Below, piece after piece: positions 1-12,466 of a stretch of DNA of 64,000 nucleotides; the stretch's first letter is position 1; the number at the start of each line of letters is the position of its first letter. The notes below the pieces were generated by a model that had not been told where the DNA came from, did no database searches, and saw only the letters and a program-made list of their open reading frames with translations. A program made the position numbers and the translations under genes. Source of the DNA: Isoetes taiwanensis (lineage: Eukaryota; Streptophyta; Lycopodiopsida; Isoetales; Isoetaceae); NCBI GenBank assembly GCA_021234155.1, contig JAJEKV010000060.1:8950323-9014322 (forward strand). The letters are read 5' to 3'.

Positions 1-1648
1 CTGAAATGCATCTTTCATAGGTGTGTAGACCAGTCTTGCAAGGTTTGTTCCTTTAGGTTGTCTTTAACACAATTCATTTATAAGTTGTAAGCAATTTAGG
101 CCTCGAGCATAGAACACCGGCGCTTGCGATGTGCCTTAGGTGTAGACTGAGAATCATTTGTTGGTTGTTGCCTGAGATTGATCAGAGAACTTTTTAAGAG
201 AATGAGAAGGAGCTGAGGTCTTATCCTGATAATGTTTTAATTATTTGTACAGGTTGAGAATTACTTGGGTGCCAAGCAAAAGCAAGAGATAATCCATCCG
301 TCCGGCCATTTTTGCTACCATTTAGAACCCCACAGAGAAGTGAACCCACATAGTTTTGAGGGCATATCCTGTGTACTGAGCTTTTTGGACTGGCTCATGT
401 ACTTTGATTTATTTCGCCCATTTGTACTATGAATTTGAAAAACATATGCCTAGCATCTTTTATAGGTTGTTTCCTGAGCTTTCCAATGCATGCTCATGTT
501 TAGGAAATAGAGCTTTCTTCTTAAAGTTATGACCCTATTACTACTCTGCTGTAAAACTAGAGCAGCAAATGCAATTTGTCATATTTGACATATTTAGACT
601 AGGAATTTGAGAACTGTGTGCCTAGCATTACTTTTAGGTCTTTCCTTAAGCTTTTAAATGGATGCTCATGTTGGCGAAACAGAGCTTGCACTTGCTTTCT
701 AAATGACGACTTATTCTGCATCATTTGAATAAGAATTAAGATATAAAGCAATGTTAGTCTATTCATGGGATTGCATGGCATCCCTTTTGGTGTATCAGAG
801 AATTAGAGATCGGTAGAGCATGGAGAAGGTCCATTTGGCCCAATTATTCATCAGCATAAGCTCCCTCTTCACTGTTTATATCATCACGTGTGATCCTTAT
901 TGTAAGTATATCAGTCAGATTCTTTGTTGTTTCATTGAATTTTGAGGTTCTTGATGGACAAGAAGTCATGTCATGGCTATATGATTTAAGGAACAAGCAG
1001 AATATTTAAGATATTATTTTCATACTGATCATAGCTTAGCAATCTCAAATGTTTGTCGGTATAGTAGAGGAAACTTAAAAAACCCTCATGGTCTAGGAAT
1101 GCCTAAGTTAAATAAGTTCAAAAATAGCATTTAAATGGCTAGCCAACAATGTTCAAATAAACACAAAAGCTAAAGCATTTAACCTAGAATCTATAAAGAC
1201 CACATAGCTCTACAATGCCAGACTTGGATTCTTCTCTAATAGAATAAAAGTCCATGAAGACCAACCAACCAACCAATACAAATGTATTGTTTATGTAGCT
1301 CTGCATAAAATATATATTATAGATCCATTTTAACATTGATCATGCCTGAACTTTGTCTGCTTCATGATCAACTAGAACGCTCAATTTCACATAATCAACC
1401 ACATCACTGAAGATGGGCAATAGCATGTAATTATTTAAGAATGGGCAAGTGATGCAAATAATGATGCATACTCCTAAAATCTAGAAATCTATGATATGTA
1501 AAAGATTGTGCATTCTAGGCATTTTAAACGGAAACAAGTACTTAGACATGATTTGCACAAATACATTACAGTAGTTGGAGTAACACATATAATAACTTAT
1601 GTTGAGCATTGTCCAAGCATTTAAGTCTTCGACTACAATCATATGGAT
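1..1648. other. AT-rich stretch without a recognisable gene
   Basis: No reading frame here has a recognisable domain and no RNA gene is visible. The stretch runs up to a Helitron 3' end, so part of it may be the body of that Helitron. I could not pick out a 5' TC terminus. Confidence 0.5.
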
Positions 1649-1676
1649 TGCCCACCGAAGGTGGGCAATTTACTAG
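1649..1676 (+). mobile_element. Helitron 3' terminus (hairpin + CTAG)
   Basis: An 8-bp stem, TGCCCACC with GGTGGGCA around a GAA loop (1,649-1,667), is followed 5 bases later by CTAG (1,673-1,676) and then T. A short GC-rich hairpin just before CTRR, inserted between A and T, is the known signature of a Helitron right end. The element lies to the left; its 5' end was not found. The same architecture recurs near 17.8, 24.9, 32.06, 60.1 and 60.35 kb. Confidence 0.7.
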
Positions 1677-2985
1677 TTACACCCTATGAAGTTGCATGGA
1701 GAATTGCCACGTCAAACCACTCTTAACACGGTGCATGGGCAATTACGTTGCAAGAAAAATTTTGAGGTGCTAATACTAAGCAACTTCCTATTCTATATTG
1801 TGTAGTAACACAGGGGATGCCAATTGCAGCCATTGTTTTGCTTCAAGTCGTGTTGTACATAAGCCAACCATTACAAAATATATACACGAGCGTATAAAAT
1901 TTGGCAACATATTGCAGCCTGTCACAGTAGAACCATTCAACATATAGGTTTATCCAATCTGAGCTTTCAACCTTTAAACATGAGTTCATTGCATTCCCAA
2001 TGTCAAAAATGTAATTTTCAAATCAAGATCCTTTTGTTAATAAGAGTGTAAAGCAAAGGCTGCCATATAGAAAATCCAAGCAAAATTCAGATTGTCATGG
2101 TGAAATTTTATACTGCATACATATACAAAATTGCCACGAGATAGAGATATGACTCATGATTAAGCTCTACATAGGACGTCATGCCAACCTCCTTACTTGG
2201 CCTATTTTTGTTGTTGATCCCATTTCTTCAACATGTCTTCATCGCATGATCATAAGCTGTTGCATATGGTGGAATTCTTAGAGTAGCAACTTCTTCCATT
2301 GCCTCATTTTCTAGAGCAGACTTGTTCAAAAAGGCACAATTTTTTGTATGAAAATCTAATTAGCAATTTTGAAAATCTATTTTAATTCTGCATGTAAATA
2401 GTCTTTATACAAACAAGGTGCTGCGCATGGAGGTTTGCCCTCTATGGCTGGAGGGTGAACTGGCTTAAATCATAGTTCAAAGTCATGTTTTGACAATTAA
2501 TTCAAATTGCTACTTCTAGACAATAGAATACTTGATACCATGGCTTTATGGGAATTGGCCTGAAGAAATCTTTGGTGTCCGGCATGGAAGAAATATTGCA
2601 GAAGCATAAGGACAAGTGTAATAGAGCAGAGAATGGAAATACATGTTTTGTTAGCATAGAAATAAGAGAACTCCTTGAAGACCTCTGATCGGTTTTTTGT
2701 CATGGAGAGCTTCAAACATCTTGAGGAGCAGGTTTTGTAGAGGAATGAAACATTGATGCATAGCCTAACTCAAAACTCTTCACCATATCTGCCAACTCAA
2801 TATTTAAATTAAACTAGTCACCCCTACTATATTATTACAATGAGTTTGTAGATCCCCTACATTCATCTACAAGCCCATCTACAAGTGGTCTTTGATCAAA
2901 TTGTGTATGTAACTGAGTAGTTGAGTGTTGTAGAAATGTCTGAATGTGTTTTATTTCTTCATCTATAACACCGTTGGACGAGTGG
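1677..2985. other. Non-coding stretch
   Basis: AT-rich sequence without a supported gene. The longest open frame, on the minus strand at 2.5-2.7 kb, has no recognisable motif and I treat it as chance. Confidence 0.45.
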
Positions 2986-2989
2986 AAAC

Positions 2990-3380
2990 ATACAATATAT
3001 TAGAGTCTGGCATGTCTGTCCACTATCTCCTACACTATTTTGACCGTACATTGATCAAATTCATGATTGGCTTACACATCATGGAGGTGGGGAGACCAAG
3101 CTTGCTCGCCGTATCTGGAAACTAATATATGCAAATGACGTGGACCTCCTCACATCCCTCAACGAGTATGCAACAACATCTGAATGCCTTGAGTACTTTC
3201 GGCCAAGCAACTGGAATGCGGGTCAATGTGGCCAAAACCAAGATGCTAATGATGTCATCCTCGAAGCAACAGAGACAGCTTTGCTTTGCCTACTGAGGCC
3301 ACAGGATGTGGAAGTGGTGGAAACATACAAGTACCTTGGAGTGGAGTTCAATACAACAACGTATTTGAGATATTTGTATT
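2990..3380 (+). pseudogene. Decayed LINE reverse-transcriptase fragment
   Basis: Read on the plus strand, this stretch shows remnants of a non-LTR reverse transcriptase in order. CPLSPTLF (motif B) comes first, then LIYANDVDLLTS, which corresponds to the YADD catalytic motif C with the first Asp changed to Asn, and then ETYKYLGVEF, the conserved segment after motif C. The first block is in a different frame from the other two and is followed by a stop, so at least one frameshift is present. Neither end of the element is visible. It differs in sequence from the two larger LINEs at 37-41 kb and 50-53 kb, so it is an older or different family member. Certain as an RT remnant, uncertain in extent. 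Confidence 0.6.
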
Positions 3381-5815
3381 AGGCAATAGGTGACAATGGG
3401 TTGAAAGGCTTTCTACGCGATGCTAAACAACTATCATAGAGTAGGGCTTTACGACTGATCACACCAATTGCACTTGTTCAGGGTATTTGAAACCAGTTTG
3501 CAACAAGGAAGGTGTGGGGAAAGTGGCGCATTTGTTTTAGTGCATATTCATAGGAGAATGCCTTTGAGCATCGAGAGCTATTGGATGGCCCCCACAAATT
3601 AGGATATATTGTATTCCAGATAGAACTGAAGGTGCACAATAAAGGCAATTGTGAATAATTATTTGTTGTAACCCACAAATAAAATTAACAAAAAGGAATA
3701 GTTTTGTTTCATTTCGATTCTCAAACTAACAAAGGAAAGTGTTCAATAATGTGTTTGTTGATTTTCATTAAGAGCAGGTGGGCAAGCTATTGTTATTTAC
3801 TCAATCCAGATTGTCACATGATGCTATTTCAATATATGATATACTGACCGTTGAAGAAGGGTGTATCTTATTTAGATCACAACATGAAATTCTCATCTCA
3901 AATTTAAATTTTAAAGATGTGCAACCTTTATAAACACAAACTTATAATTAGCCCAAAGCACGTTGATTACTTTATACTTATTGCAAAATGGGGTAGTTGC
4001 CTTTTTTAAATGTCTAAATAGTTTGTCATGACGAAGCCTTAGGCACTACTATCACAGATGTAGACTCATAAGAGCGTTCCATACATGGCTTGCCATTCTT
4101 AAAGAGAGAATTCTTTGCTAAGAGGAGATGCTGCATGACTAAACCTATGAACAAAAAATTTCCAAAATATATGAAATGTTCCGTACATTAAAGCATAGGT
4201 TAGGGCCTTGGATTTCACTGCCTTGAATGGAAGACATGAAAGAAATAGAACAAGGTATATGTTATTACAGGTCCTATAATACTCCCGAAGAAATAAGAAC
4301 ACTTGAAGTCCAAAATCTTTATATACTAACTCAACATGCTTGTCATTGTCGAAGGGTTCAACAAGTCCCTTTGAAATTAGTAGCTTCTATATGAATTTTT
4401 TTAGCTTAGAAATAATGGATAGCTACCTTCAGATCATCTGCATTTGACAAACAACAATGTGATATTCGAAAGAATATCTCTAGATCTGAAACATCATCAT
4501 GTCTATGCACATATTGCACACTAAAGAATCCGGCATATAATAATGATTGAACTACAGAATCCTTCCATCAAAGTATTCAGCAAGTTCCTTTCGCAAATGG
4601 CCGAGTGTGGCCAATCTTAACAAGAAAGTGAGTTGTTATCTTGGAGGACTTACAGTGGCAATTTTTTAATCATATGAACATGATGCATGCATCATAAAAA
4701 ATATCTTATATGACTTAAGACAAGTAGTGCTGGTTTTTTTTATCCATCCCAACCATATCGACAAGAAAAGAACAAATTATTCTCAAAGGTGACAAGAAGC
4801 TTACCATATTCATGGATTATTGTTTTTAGGTCATCTATTATTGCCTACATTTGACAAACAACAATTTGATGTTATGTAAGGAAATCACATCTATAATCTG
4901 GAACTGGATCAAGACAATGTATCACATAATGTACATTCAACAACTCAAGCAATTATATTTGATTGAACTACGACCTTATGATACCTAAGAACAAACACTC
5001 TTGTTTTTCATCCTAGTCATATCAGAAATCATTTTTATGCGCACCCGCATTTAGGGTCTTTGTTTCGTGGATACATGGTAAGCAAGCAATGATGTGAATC
5101 CAACTTAATGAGGCAAATCTATTGTTTGAGTATGGCTTTTAACATCTAAAAGCACAACTAAGAAGATATCTCTTGGCTCATGGCCACTGGAAGCTAGATA
5201 ATATGGCAGCTCTATTCTCCCTTTAAGTAAAAATAAAACATTCGCATTCATGGAGGATCTTAAAGGATCCAATTGCCTTTGGGATTGGGCCAGTAATTTT
5301 GTGGCAAAAAGCAAATTAAAAGCTTATTTGCGTTCCACATAGCATGCCTAATATTCATATAAACTTCTTCTGATGAAAAGACTTAGAGATTTGATGGTAT
5401 GCAAATTGCTTAGTACTTAGAACCATCATTCAATTAAATTGGGATTATGTCTATTCCAAAATCACGCCGTATAAGCCTTTTATTGACCATTATATTGAAT
5501 TAACCACACTTTTGCACTGAGTTCATTTTCGGGCTAGGAAGATGCATTTTATGTTGAAATGCAAAGGCATTCAAATATTCGATGCAAGTGACCCATATTA
5601 TGATAGAATGTTGGCAATATAAAAAGTAGGAAATTGCTTATTAATTCGTACCATTACGGACGACAACGAAATCTAAACATTGAAATTGTAGTGCTTTACG
5701 AATAAATAACAGCAAGCAAGTTGCTACAAAACAGAGATTTTCGTCCTTCAAATTGCGCGTGGCGTGATTTGCTTGGCATGAATAACGCATTATAATGGAA
5801 CATAAACCTAAAAAA
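3381..5815. repeat. Non-coding stretch with a diverged direct repeat
   Basis: No gene is supported. Two diverged segments (about 4,432-4,560 and 4,842-4,975) share the string CATTTGACAAACAACAAT and similar following sequence ending in TTGAACTACG/A, at a spacing of about 410 bases. This looks like an old tandem duplication. A degenerate GC-rich palindrome-like string (TGCGCGTGGCGTG) lies near 5,756, just left of the phosphatase-like pseudogene. Confidence 0.4.
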
Positions 5816-5818
5816 CTA

Positions 5819-7411
5819 ATCCGATTCATCGTCGACAGGCGCTGCAGGCGGTGCTGAGATCCTGTCGATCATGAACAAATCATGCTCTGGATTCCATATA
5901 TGATGGATTACAACATCAAAGGGATCAGGATAGAAGCGGACGGGATTCATAGCAACGACATCAAGCCAGTCCTGAAGTTCTATTTCTAGCTCGCGGCACC
6001 TGCAGAGGTCCGCATGGTTCATCTTGCAGGTAATAGAATGTGCCATAATAACAAGCAGAAGGCGGAGGCCGAAGCCGATGGTCTGCCAATTTCATGCATA
6101 CCTATTTATACGCACCTAAATTATTGACGGTATATACATACAAATTATTGCAAGTATAGCAAACCATACACATAATATAAAAAAACAATACGTACACAGA
6201 ACCAATAATGTTGATATAAGAACACAATATATTCGAATGTGTTTGGTGTAAAGTATATTTCATATTCAAAACTTTTATGGAAAGTGTATTTCCGGTATAC
6301 ATATATATCAAAAGAGTTCCCTTTCTAGAACGATTTTCTCAAGGTCCCCCTCAATTTCCCCGTCCGATCAAGTTATGGGTATAGTGTTTGTATATCTTCT
6401 AATCGCTTTTCCCGAAGCTATTTCTTGCATGACACCAATGAAGCTTAGCGAAAAAATCATCTATGGTAACCATATCGATGATAGGATGGTGGATTTAGTG
6501 ATCGTGGATCGATTGAAGCAACACTTCAAAGCGTCATCATCAACTATAATGATGTCTTCCTTCTCCGAGCGCCCAAGTCATCCATCATGTCGCTCAAGCA
6601 CTTTACAAATATATTTTTACCCCGACGGATCCTTAGGGTTTTAAATGACTTACATTTGCTCGATCCCAAACAGATGCCCAATCTCTATGTAATTCAGAAC
6701 TACTCTCAAAACTTCCCAGTATATTTCTATTTTCCATCGACGACCAAATTGCACAACTGAAATAAAGTGAAAGCTTGGTCTAACATCTCCTTCGATCTGA
6801 CCAGGATATACCCATTTCGTACGTGTCTCAAATGGTTTCTATGCATACCATGATAGGTCGAATTGTGCTTTAGGTAACATTTTGCATAGCACTCCATTCA
6901 AATCGAACACCAGAATTTTGGAGGAAACCGGTTTAGGTCTGTAATAAGAAAGCACACACTTGTGAGACAAGGAAAAAGAAACTTGAAATCGCGCCTGGCG
7001 CGATTTTCATTTGTGTTTGAAGAACATACCTTTCTGGTTCTTGTTCAACTTCCGCAATGATGAGCTTACTCTCAGTTGTCTTCGGTTTGCCAGAAGTGCC
7101 AACCACATCACTTAGTGTTTGAACTATGGTTGATACTTCATTACTCTTTATGCTAACCTGACTAGAGCTTTCCAAATCCACTGTATCATCTTGGATTTTG
7201 TCTTCTTGGTTTGCGTTATCTACATCCCCTTCAGTCGGAATTTCAAATGTGATTGGAAGTATAGGCACGGTCTCGACCGCATAGTTAACCGGCTGGTTGT
7301 CGAGATTCATCTTTATGTGCTCCATCTGCTTTCTCATTTGTTCCCGCTCTGCAGCCAGATCTGGAGGCAATTCGGACTTAGAGGTGGAAGCTTTATTTTT
7401 TGCACTATCTA
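5819..7411 (-). pseudogene. FCP1/NIF-like HAD phosphatase pseudogene, spliced
   Basis: Several exon-like blocks read leftward. The first (7,411-7,030) encodes an acidic, charged N-terminal region ending EQEPER and follows a plausible acceptor (TGTGTAG). A 91-bp GT-AG intron (7,029-6,939) leads to a second block starting PKPVSSKILVFDLNGVLC, the HAD motif I region. A third block after TTTCAG reads AIWSSMENRNI, matching HAD motif II of FCP1/NIF-type phosphatases. A later block reads IIVDDDALKCCFN, matching the VDD-type acidic motif. The last open block (6,046-5,819) ends with ELQDWLDVVAMNPVRF and could be the C-terminal part. Motif I reads DLNG, lacking the second Asp of DxDxT; this variant occurs in plant FCP1-like proteins. 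In-frame stops and frame changes between the blocks argue for a pseudogene. The family (Ser phosphatases) is known; activity here is unlikely. Confidence 0.55.
6990..7002. repeat. 13-bp GC palindrome inside the intron
   Basis: CGCGCCTGGCGCG sits in the middle of the 91-bp intron of the FCP1-like pseudogene and extends to a 21-bp palindrome with AAAT/ATTT arms. The identical motif is repeated in the introns of the ParB/methyltransferase-like gene near 43.4-45.0 kb. Confidence 0.8.
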
Positions 7412-8246
7412 CACAAGGCCCCCAAAAATTAACTTATATTCATAATCAGGATGGAAACCAGTATAAGAATGGTTTTTATTACATGCAATTCGTAATCTCA
7501 ATGAAAACTACATGTCAACCATGGTTTGATGAAATCAATGCTAGTTTGATCATAGCTCTTATACTAATTTTATATCTTATACTAGTTACTTAGAATTATT
7601 ACTGATTTAGGCAGTGGTTTTTGAGCATACATTTTCAATATTATAATTTAAGATGATTTTACATAGTAGTTATCATTATCATATATATTTTTTTTAGCAT
7701 AGTTTTAGTGCTCCCAAGCTTTTAAGGTTAGTTCAAAAACCATGTTCGATTTTGCAAGTGTGATATGGCTTTTGGATCATGCTTTTGTACTATGGTTTTC
7801 AGTAGTCTAATATGCTGGTTTACCCTATTGCTTTTTTTATACACTTGTTTGAATCCTTGAAGTCACTACTGAGTTTGAGCATAGTTTTTTGTATTAACTA
7901 ATGATTCCAACTAGACAATCTAGTTTCACACTACTTTTAGAATATGATTCTAAATTGTAACTAATTACGGTGCCCAGATAGTTGGAGAACCTATAAATGA
8001 TAATCCAACAATGAGAAACATGAGAAACCTACTTCCTTCTTTACCTTCCATGTGTTCAAGACTTTAATCATAAGGGCCTCTTGCGACGTTTATTTAAATA
8101 ATATCTCTACGTTTATTGGTTCATTCTCCACAACATTTAGGTAGAGATATAATATGATTATTGTCTATCATATGTGATAGTAAGTAGCAATATAATTGAA
8201 GCCATAATTGGTCATCAGATAGTGAATATCGGCTATGTAAGAGTCT

Positions 8247-8394
8247 CAATGCAACATTTAGCGTCCATTATTTTTGCCAAGGATAAGGGCATGTGATTGC
8301 ACGAACCTTAAGAAATAATTTGTGACTGCAACAAAATAAAACAATGCAACATTTAGTCTCCATTATTTTTGCCAAATGTAAGGGCGTGTGATTA
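8247..8394. repeat. Direct repeat of about 52 bp, spacing 95 bp
   Basis: Two copies start CAATGCAACATTTAG at 8,247 and 8,342 and continue with CCATTATTTTTGCCAA and a GGGCRTGTGATT block. They differ at a few bases. Probably a small local duplication. Confidence 0.7.
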
Positions 8395-9082
8395 CTAAAA
8401 CTATGCTCTTAACATAACTTGCTATGTGAAGGCAATATAGATACGACCATGGGTGCATTATAAAATAAAACTCAAAATGGAGAGAGTTAAGAGGGTAGTC
8501 AACATAAGAAACATAATTAAAAGCTATAAGCAGGAGATGAATCAATTATTGGTTGAATGCTCTGTTGTTTGATGTAATTACCAAGCTTTTGAACAGTTCT
8601 CAACTGCTAGCCTCTCCTCCATAGCTCTATTTTGCCTCTAAAGCTGAATTCGAGATAAACAAACCATACTATGTAATATAGATGCTATATTTGCAAATAG
8701 TTTTTGGCATCGGAAGTGGAACTTGCATCTTCTGGACTCAATAATCAAGCCTTCAATTTCTAAACAACATGGGGCTACTGTAACACGATCTACGTCATCC
8801 ATGAAAATATTCTAAACCACTCCAATCATCACATTCTCGCTCCCTTGCAAAGGGATTAAGCTCATTCTCTTCTAATCTACTTTGCCTTATAGGCTTCTAG
8901 TGAAATGTGTTCCTTGAGTTGTGCCAGTTCATTAATTTCCTCAACATGATAAAAAACCTCCTTATTCTTCCAAAATTCATCACCAAGGAGATAACAATGC
9001 AGTTGTACGGTGCGTGCTGCCCGTCATACTGTACAAAAAGAAAACACAGCAAACACAATGTGGACTATCAAAACCGCAACGT

Positions 9083-9500
9083 AGCTTTCCTAGAAGTAGT
9101 GGTAATTGAATGGAAGAATAGACAGTCAAACAAGGGAGGAAGTAGGCCTATGTCGTCGATCCGTTCTAGAGTTGTCAGAGTGGTTAAATCACTAGAACAA
9201 ATGGCCTGGTACTTGAATCAAAGATTCAAGGGTATGGAACTAGACCCATGAAGTCAGGCCTAAGTTGAAGCCTCTTTTTGAGAAAGGAAGTCAGGAAAGG
9301 CAACCATATAACGACTCTAGAACTCCAATTTGACTCTAGCTACCCGTTGTGTTGACAACTTTTGTCTACCCGATCTCTATCCTAGAAGTAGCAAGGTGTT
9401 TGAATGGAAGCTTAGACGGTCGAACAAGGGAAGTCGGCCCTACATTGTATCCCCATTCTAGAGTTGCTAGATTGGTCGACGTTATAAGAACTAGGGGGCA
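9083..9500. repeat. Diverged direct repeat of about 125 bp
   Basis: Segments at about 9,083-9,210 and 9,380-9,500 share the blocks CCTAGAAGTAG, TTGAATGGAAG, CAAACAAGGGA/CGAACAAGGGA and ATTCTAGAGTTG in the same order. The divergence is considerable, so the duplication is old. No coding meaning is apparent. Confidence 0.6.
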
Positions 9501-10403
9501 TCAACAAGTCAATGGTACTATGTAAATGGTAATGAGACAAGCAAAATTTATAACGTTCATGTCTTTGAACCCAGATCAAATCTAGTTTGACATAAGTCTA
9601 TGCCACTCCATAAGCCCCAATTTGCAGAGGCATAATAGGAAACGGGGAAGTAGAGTGGGCATGGGACTGAACGTGCATGTTTATGTGTGTGAGCAAAGAT
9701 ATTGTAGATGTGCATTAATTGGTTGGAACTTACGGAATCAATGTTTAGGCAACCTTGCCCACAACATTGTAAAAATGCAATAACATGCAATACTACCTTT
9801 GGATTGGGGTTGGGTGTGTGTGTGTGTGTTAGGCAATCTTGGTTTATGTAAAATGTAATCTTGGCGTACATAATACAAATATAATCCTAAGGAAAAAAAA
9901 GGGAGCGTGATGTCTATGTTATAGGAAACCTCCACCTAGAGACGGTTAACGTAAGCCACATGTGTCCAATGGTTTCTGGACACATGTAATTTTGTTCCAC
10001 ATCAGCAAGAAAAGAATTTCCCCTATTTAGAGCTTTGCAAAAGCAGAGCATTCCAGCAGAGGTTTTCTCAGGGGCGATCGGTGGCGCTTGATGCCGATTG
10101 ATGCCGCCAAGGTCCCAATGCATGAATCAGTTGTCTCCCTTTTTTTTTTCTTCGAGTGTTTCATAAATTAACTCCTTCTTTTTTTTAGGTAAATCTTCAC
10201 CCAGTGCTTCCTTGCATCTCCTTGCTTCAAAAAGCACCATCTGCTCCGGCGTATATACAAGATGTTATCTTTGACTTTGGATTAACTGGTGTCCATTGTT
10301 TGAGTTGTGCCTAGAGAACATTTCAGGGCGAAAGCCTTAACGAGTAACGGCATAATTTGTTGATAACAAAAAGCTCCGTATTGCTATTTTTGGCATTTCA
10401 AAA

Positions 10404-10438
10404 TCTATATATATCTATATATATCTATATATATATAG
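10404..10438. repeat. TATATC-type microsatellite, possible Helitron left end
   Basis: Three units of CTATATATAT precede TAGTAATAAAAGC. A start such as TCTATATATATATAGTAATA, beginning at 10,424, is what plant Helitron 5' ends commonly look like (TC followed by an AT-rich leader). Helitrons lack terminal inverted repeats, so this is only a candidate. Confidence 0.35.
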
Positions 10439-10440
10439 TA

Positions 10441-11798
10441 ATAAAAGCAAAATGTAGTTTGTGCACAGCATCTGGGCCGTCAATTTCTTTTCCACAACTT
10501 TCATTTTGGACCGCTGAAATACACTCAAATAGTTAGTTATTATTTCCCCTTTCTAGGTTAATGCATAGGAAGAAAGAGAGAGAAACCAACGTGAACGATT
10601 TTGCCGGATCGCACCTAATTATGGTCGAACATGCTCTGGTCGAACATGCTCTGTGTGTGCATAATAGCTTCTTGCACATAAAATGCAGCTATGGCGATCT
10701 TGTGCAGTTTAGGTTTCGAAAATGAAGGGTTTATTCAAGTTTCAATATGGACGTTCAGGTTCTTCTATGTAATGCTTTTGGTGGGACAAAGATCTAGCCC
10801 TGCAGAATCCAGTTCCCTTGAAGATCAGATGGTGCAAATACTAAAACGATTTAAAAGCCCAATCTTCAGCTTTCGGCCTGCTGTTCTGAAACCTATGGAT
10901 TTGCTGGTGCTTTTACTCCCCTCTGCATTTTTTTCAGTAAAGAGTCGGCTGCTCCAGCAAGACTCTGGCCGAATGGTCTTCAAGACCCCAGAATTGCAGT
11001 CACCAAGCTTTCTTCAAGCCGATTTCTTCAGATCAAGACCTGCTGTTCATTTTGGACCGTCAAACCTATTCTTATTGTAACCGTCAAAAAGTCTGTTAGG
11101 AAGGGTCGCGCCTCGGTTCATGCTACCTGCTGAATCGAGAGCTTGTTATTATTTTGCAGTTTGGAGCTTGGGTGAATGCAGTAATGCACGCCAATCAACC
11201 ATGATCGATTTTCTCGAGAGTATTTTCTTAGCTTCGTGTTATCTTCTCCATCTCTACTCTGTCCAATTCCGGAGAATGCAGTCGTCACTCTGTTTGTGGC
11301 AACAATATAATGCAAAGGTTTTAAAACTTTTATAGCCATTTGAGAAATCGATTTAGGTTTTCGAAACATGGTGAATGCGGTGAATGCCTGTGTAAGGGCA
11401 TATAGCCAGATCGGCCTGCCCTAAAAACAGCCGCATTTGTGCAAATATGCCCTGAAATTTGTGCAAAATGGAATTTTCCCCTGCATTTTTATGCTGACCG
11501 ATTTGCAATGATTGATGATTTGTTGTTGATCGATGCTGCTCTGGTCTCCAAGATTATGTTATTGTTTGGTAGGCTACGAAAGATGAAAATTTTCAGTGCA
11601 AATGCTAACTTCGTGCTATTCTTGAAGAAAAGGTATGTTCCTTGTGCCTAATTTAAAATGTTTTTTCAGTTTGATGTAGTATAGATCATCAGCTACCTCT
11701 GCATTTCACATTTAACATATATACTGGATGGACAATGTTTGAAATCATTGCAGGTGCTGGTCATTAGTCCACTGTTGAACAGTTAATGATTATGTTAG
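10441..11798. other. Stretch without a recognised gene
   Basis: The longest open frame (10,691-11,080, +, 129 codons) has no motif I recognise and no convincing start context, so I do not call it a gene. The first 100 bases contain CATCTGGGCCGTC, a phrase often seen near Helitron or MITE ends. T-rich tracts with AG follow before the kinase-like fragment. Confidence 0.4.
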
Positions 11799-12466
11799 TT
11801 GGCCAGTTATCGAGGGCACCAAATAGATAGATGTCTTATGGGCAGACAGACCCGAGTATTAAATATGATGAAGCAAAGGGACATATCCAGTAAATACCTG
11901 CCACAACTTATTGCATCTGGTAGACTTTTGCATCCCGGTTCATGCACGAGGCAGAGCCCTGGTGGTCGTTGTGATCATCCTTGGTGTGGGATTCCAGTTC
12001 TTGTCACATCGCCTGCTGGAGATTCTTTGGACACAGTTATTGCAAAGACTGGTATGCTTTCTTGTGAGGAAGCACTGCGATGCTGTTGTGATATGCTATC
12101 TGCATTAAGAAGTGCTGGTTCTGCTGGAATTCAGCATGGGGATCTAAGTCCTGAACACGTCATTCGGGTTAAGGGTGCAGATAGTGACTATTATTATGTG
12201 CTTATTGATTGGGGCAGAGCTATCCTGGAAGAGCGCGACAGCCCTGCTATAGCTCCTCGATATTCTTCAACATATGCGCTTCAGGAGGGAAAGCTCTGTT
12301 CTCAATGGAGAGAGAGGGCATGGGCTATAAGGACTTTCCAACTTCATCTTGGGGAGGTTTCAACTGTGCTAAAGGCATTTGCAGACTATTTGGAGAAAAA
12401 ATGGGGATAGGATGCCATTTGGGAAAACTAGAATCGGCATTTCATACGAGAAACAACAGCGAATAA
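11799..12466 (+). pseudogene. Kinase-like protein fragment (HGDLSPEH / DWG)
   Basis: An open frame of about 203 codons covers the second half of a protein-kinase-like fold. HGDLSPEHVI stands where the catalytic loop HRDxxxxN would be, keeping the Asp but with His in place of Asn, and LIDWGRA stands where DFG would be. Upstream are CDHPWC and a helix-rich stretch. After YALQEGKLC the sequence jumps to SQWRERAWAIRTFQ, where a kinase would be expected to hold most of its C-lobe, so an internal deletion is likely. The frame then runs out, and a second frame continues for about 19 codons to 12,466. There is no plausible ATG and the N-lobe is missing. I call it a captured, truncated fragment of a divergent kinase or pseudokinase; the parent gene is not identified. 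Confidence 0.55.

Larger units (their letters stand above)
7412..10403. other. Gene-poor stretch with small repeats
   Basis: No recognisable protein domain. Open frames of 60-114 codons (for example 8,907-9,251) have no known motif. The stretch contains the two direct duplications listed separately, a short TG microsatellite at 9,813-9,829 and A-rich or T-rich runs near 9,890 and 10,140. Confidence 0.45.

Noticed and set aside
9165-9245. tRNA-like or SINE-like string (TTGTCAGAGTGGTTAAA with a later TTCAAGGGT)
   Set aside because: The first part resembles an A box of Leu/Ser tRNAs, but no acceptor stem, anticodon arm or proper B box could be folded, and a diverged duplicate nearby lacks the pattern.
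8907-9251. 114-codon open frame as a gene
   Set aside because: It overlaps a diverged duplicated non-coding segment and has no motif; the duplicate is not open.
10691-11080. 129-codon open frame as a gene
   Set aside because: No recognisable domain, no supporting splice or start context, and a composition like neighbouring non-coding DNA.
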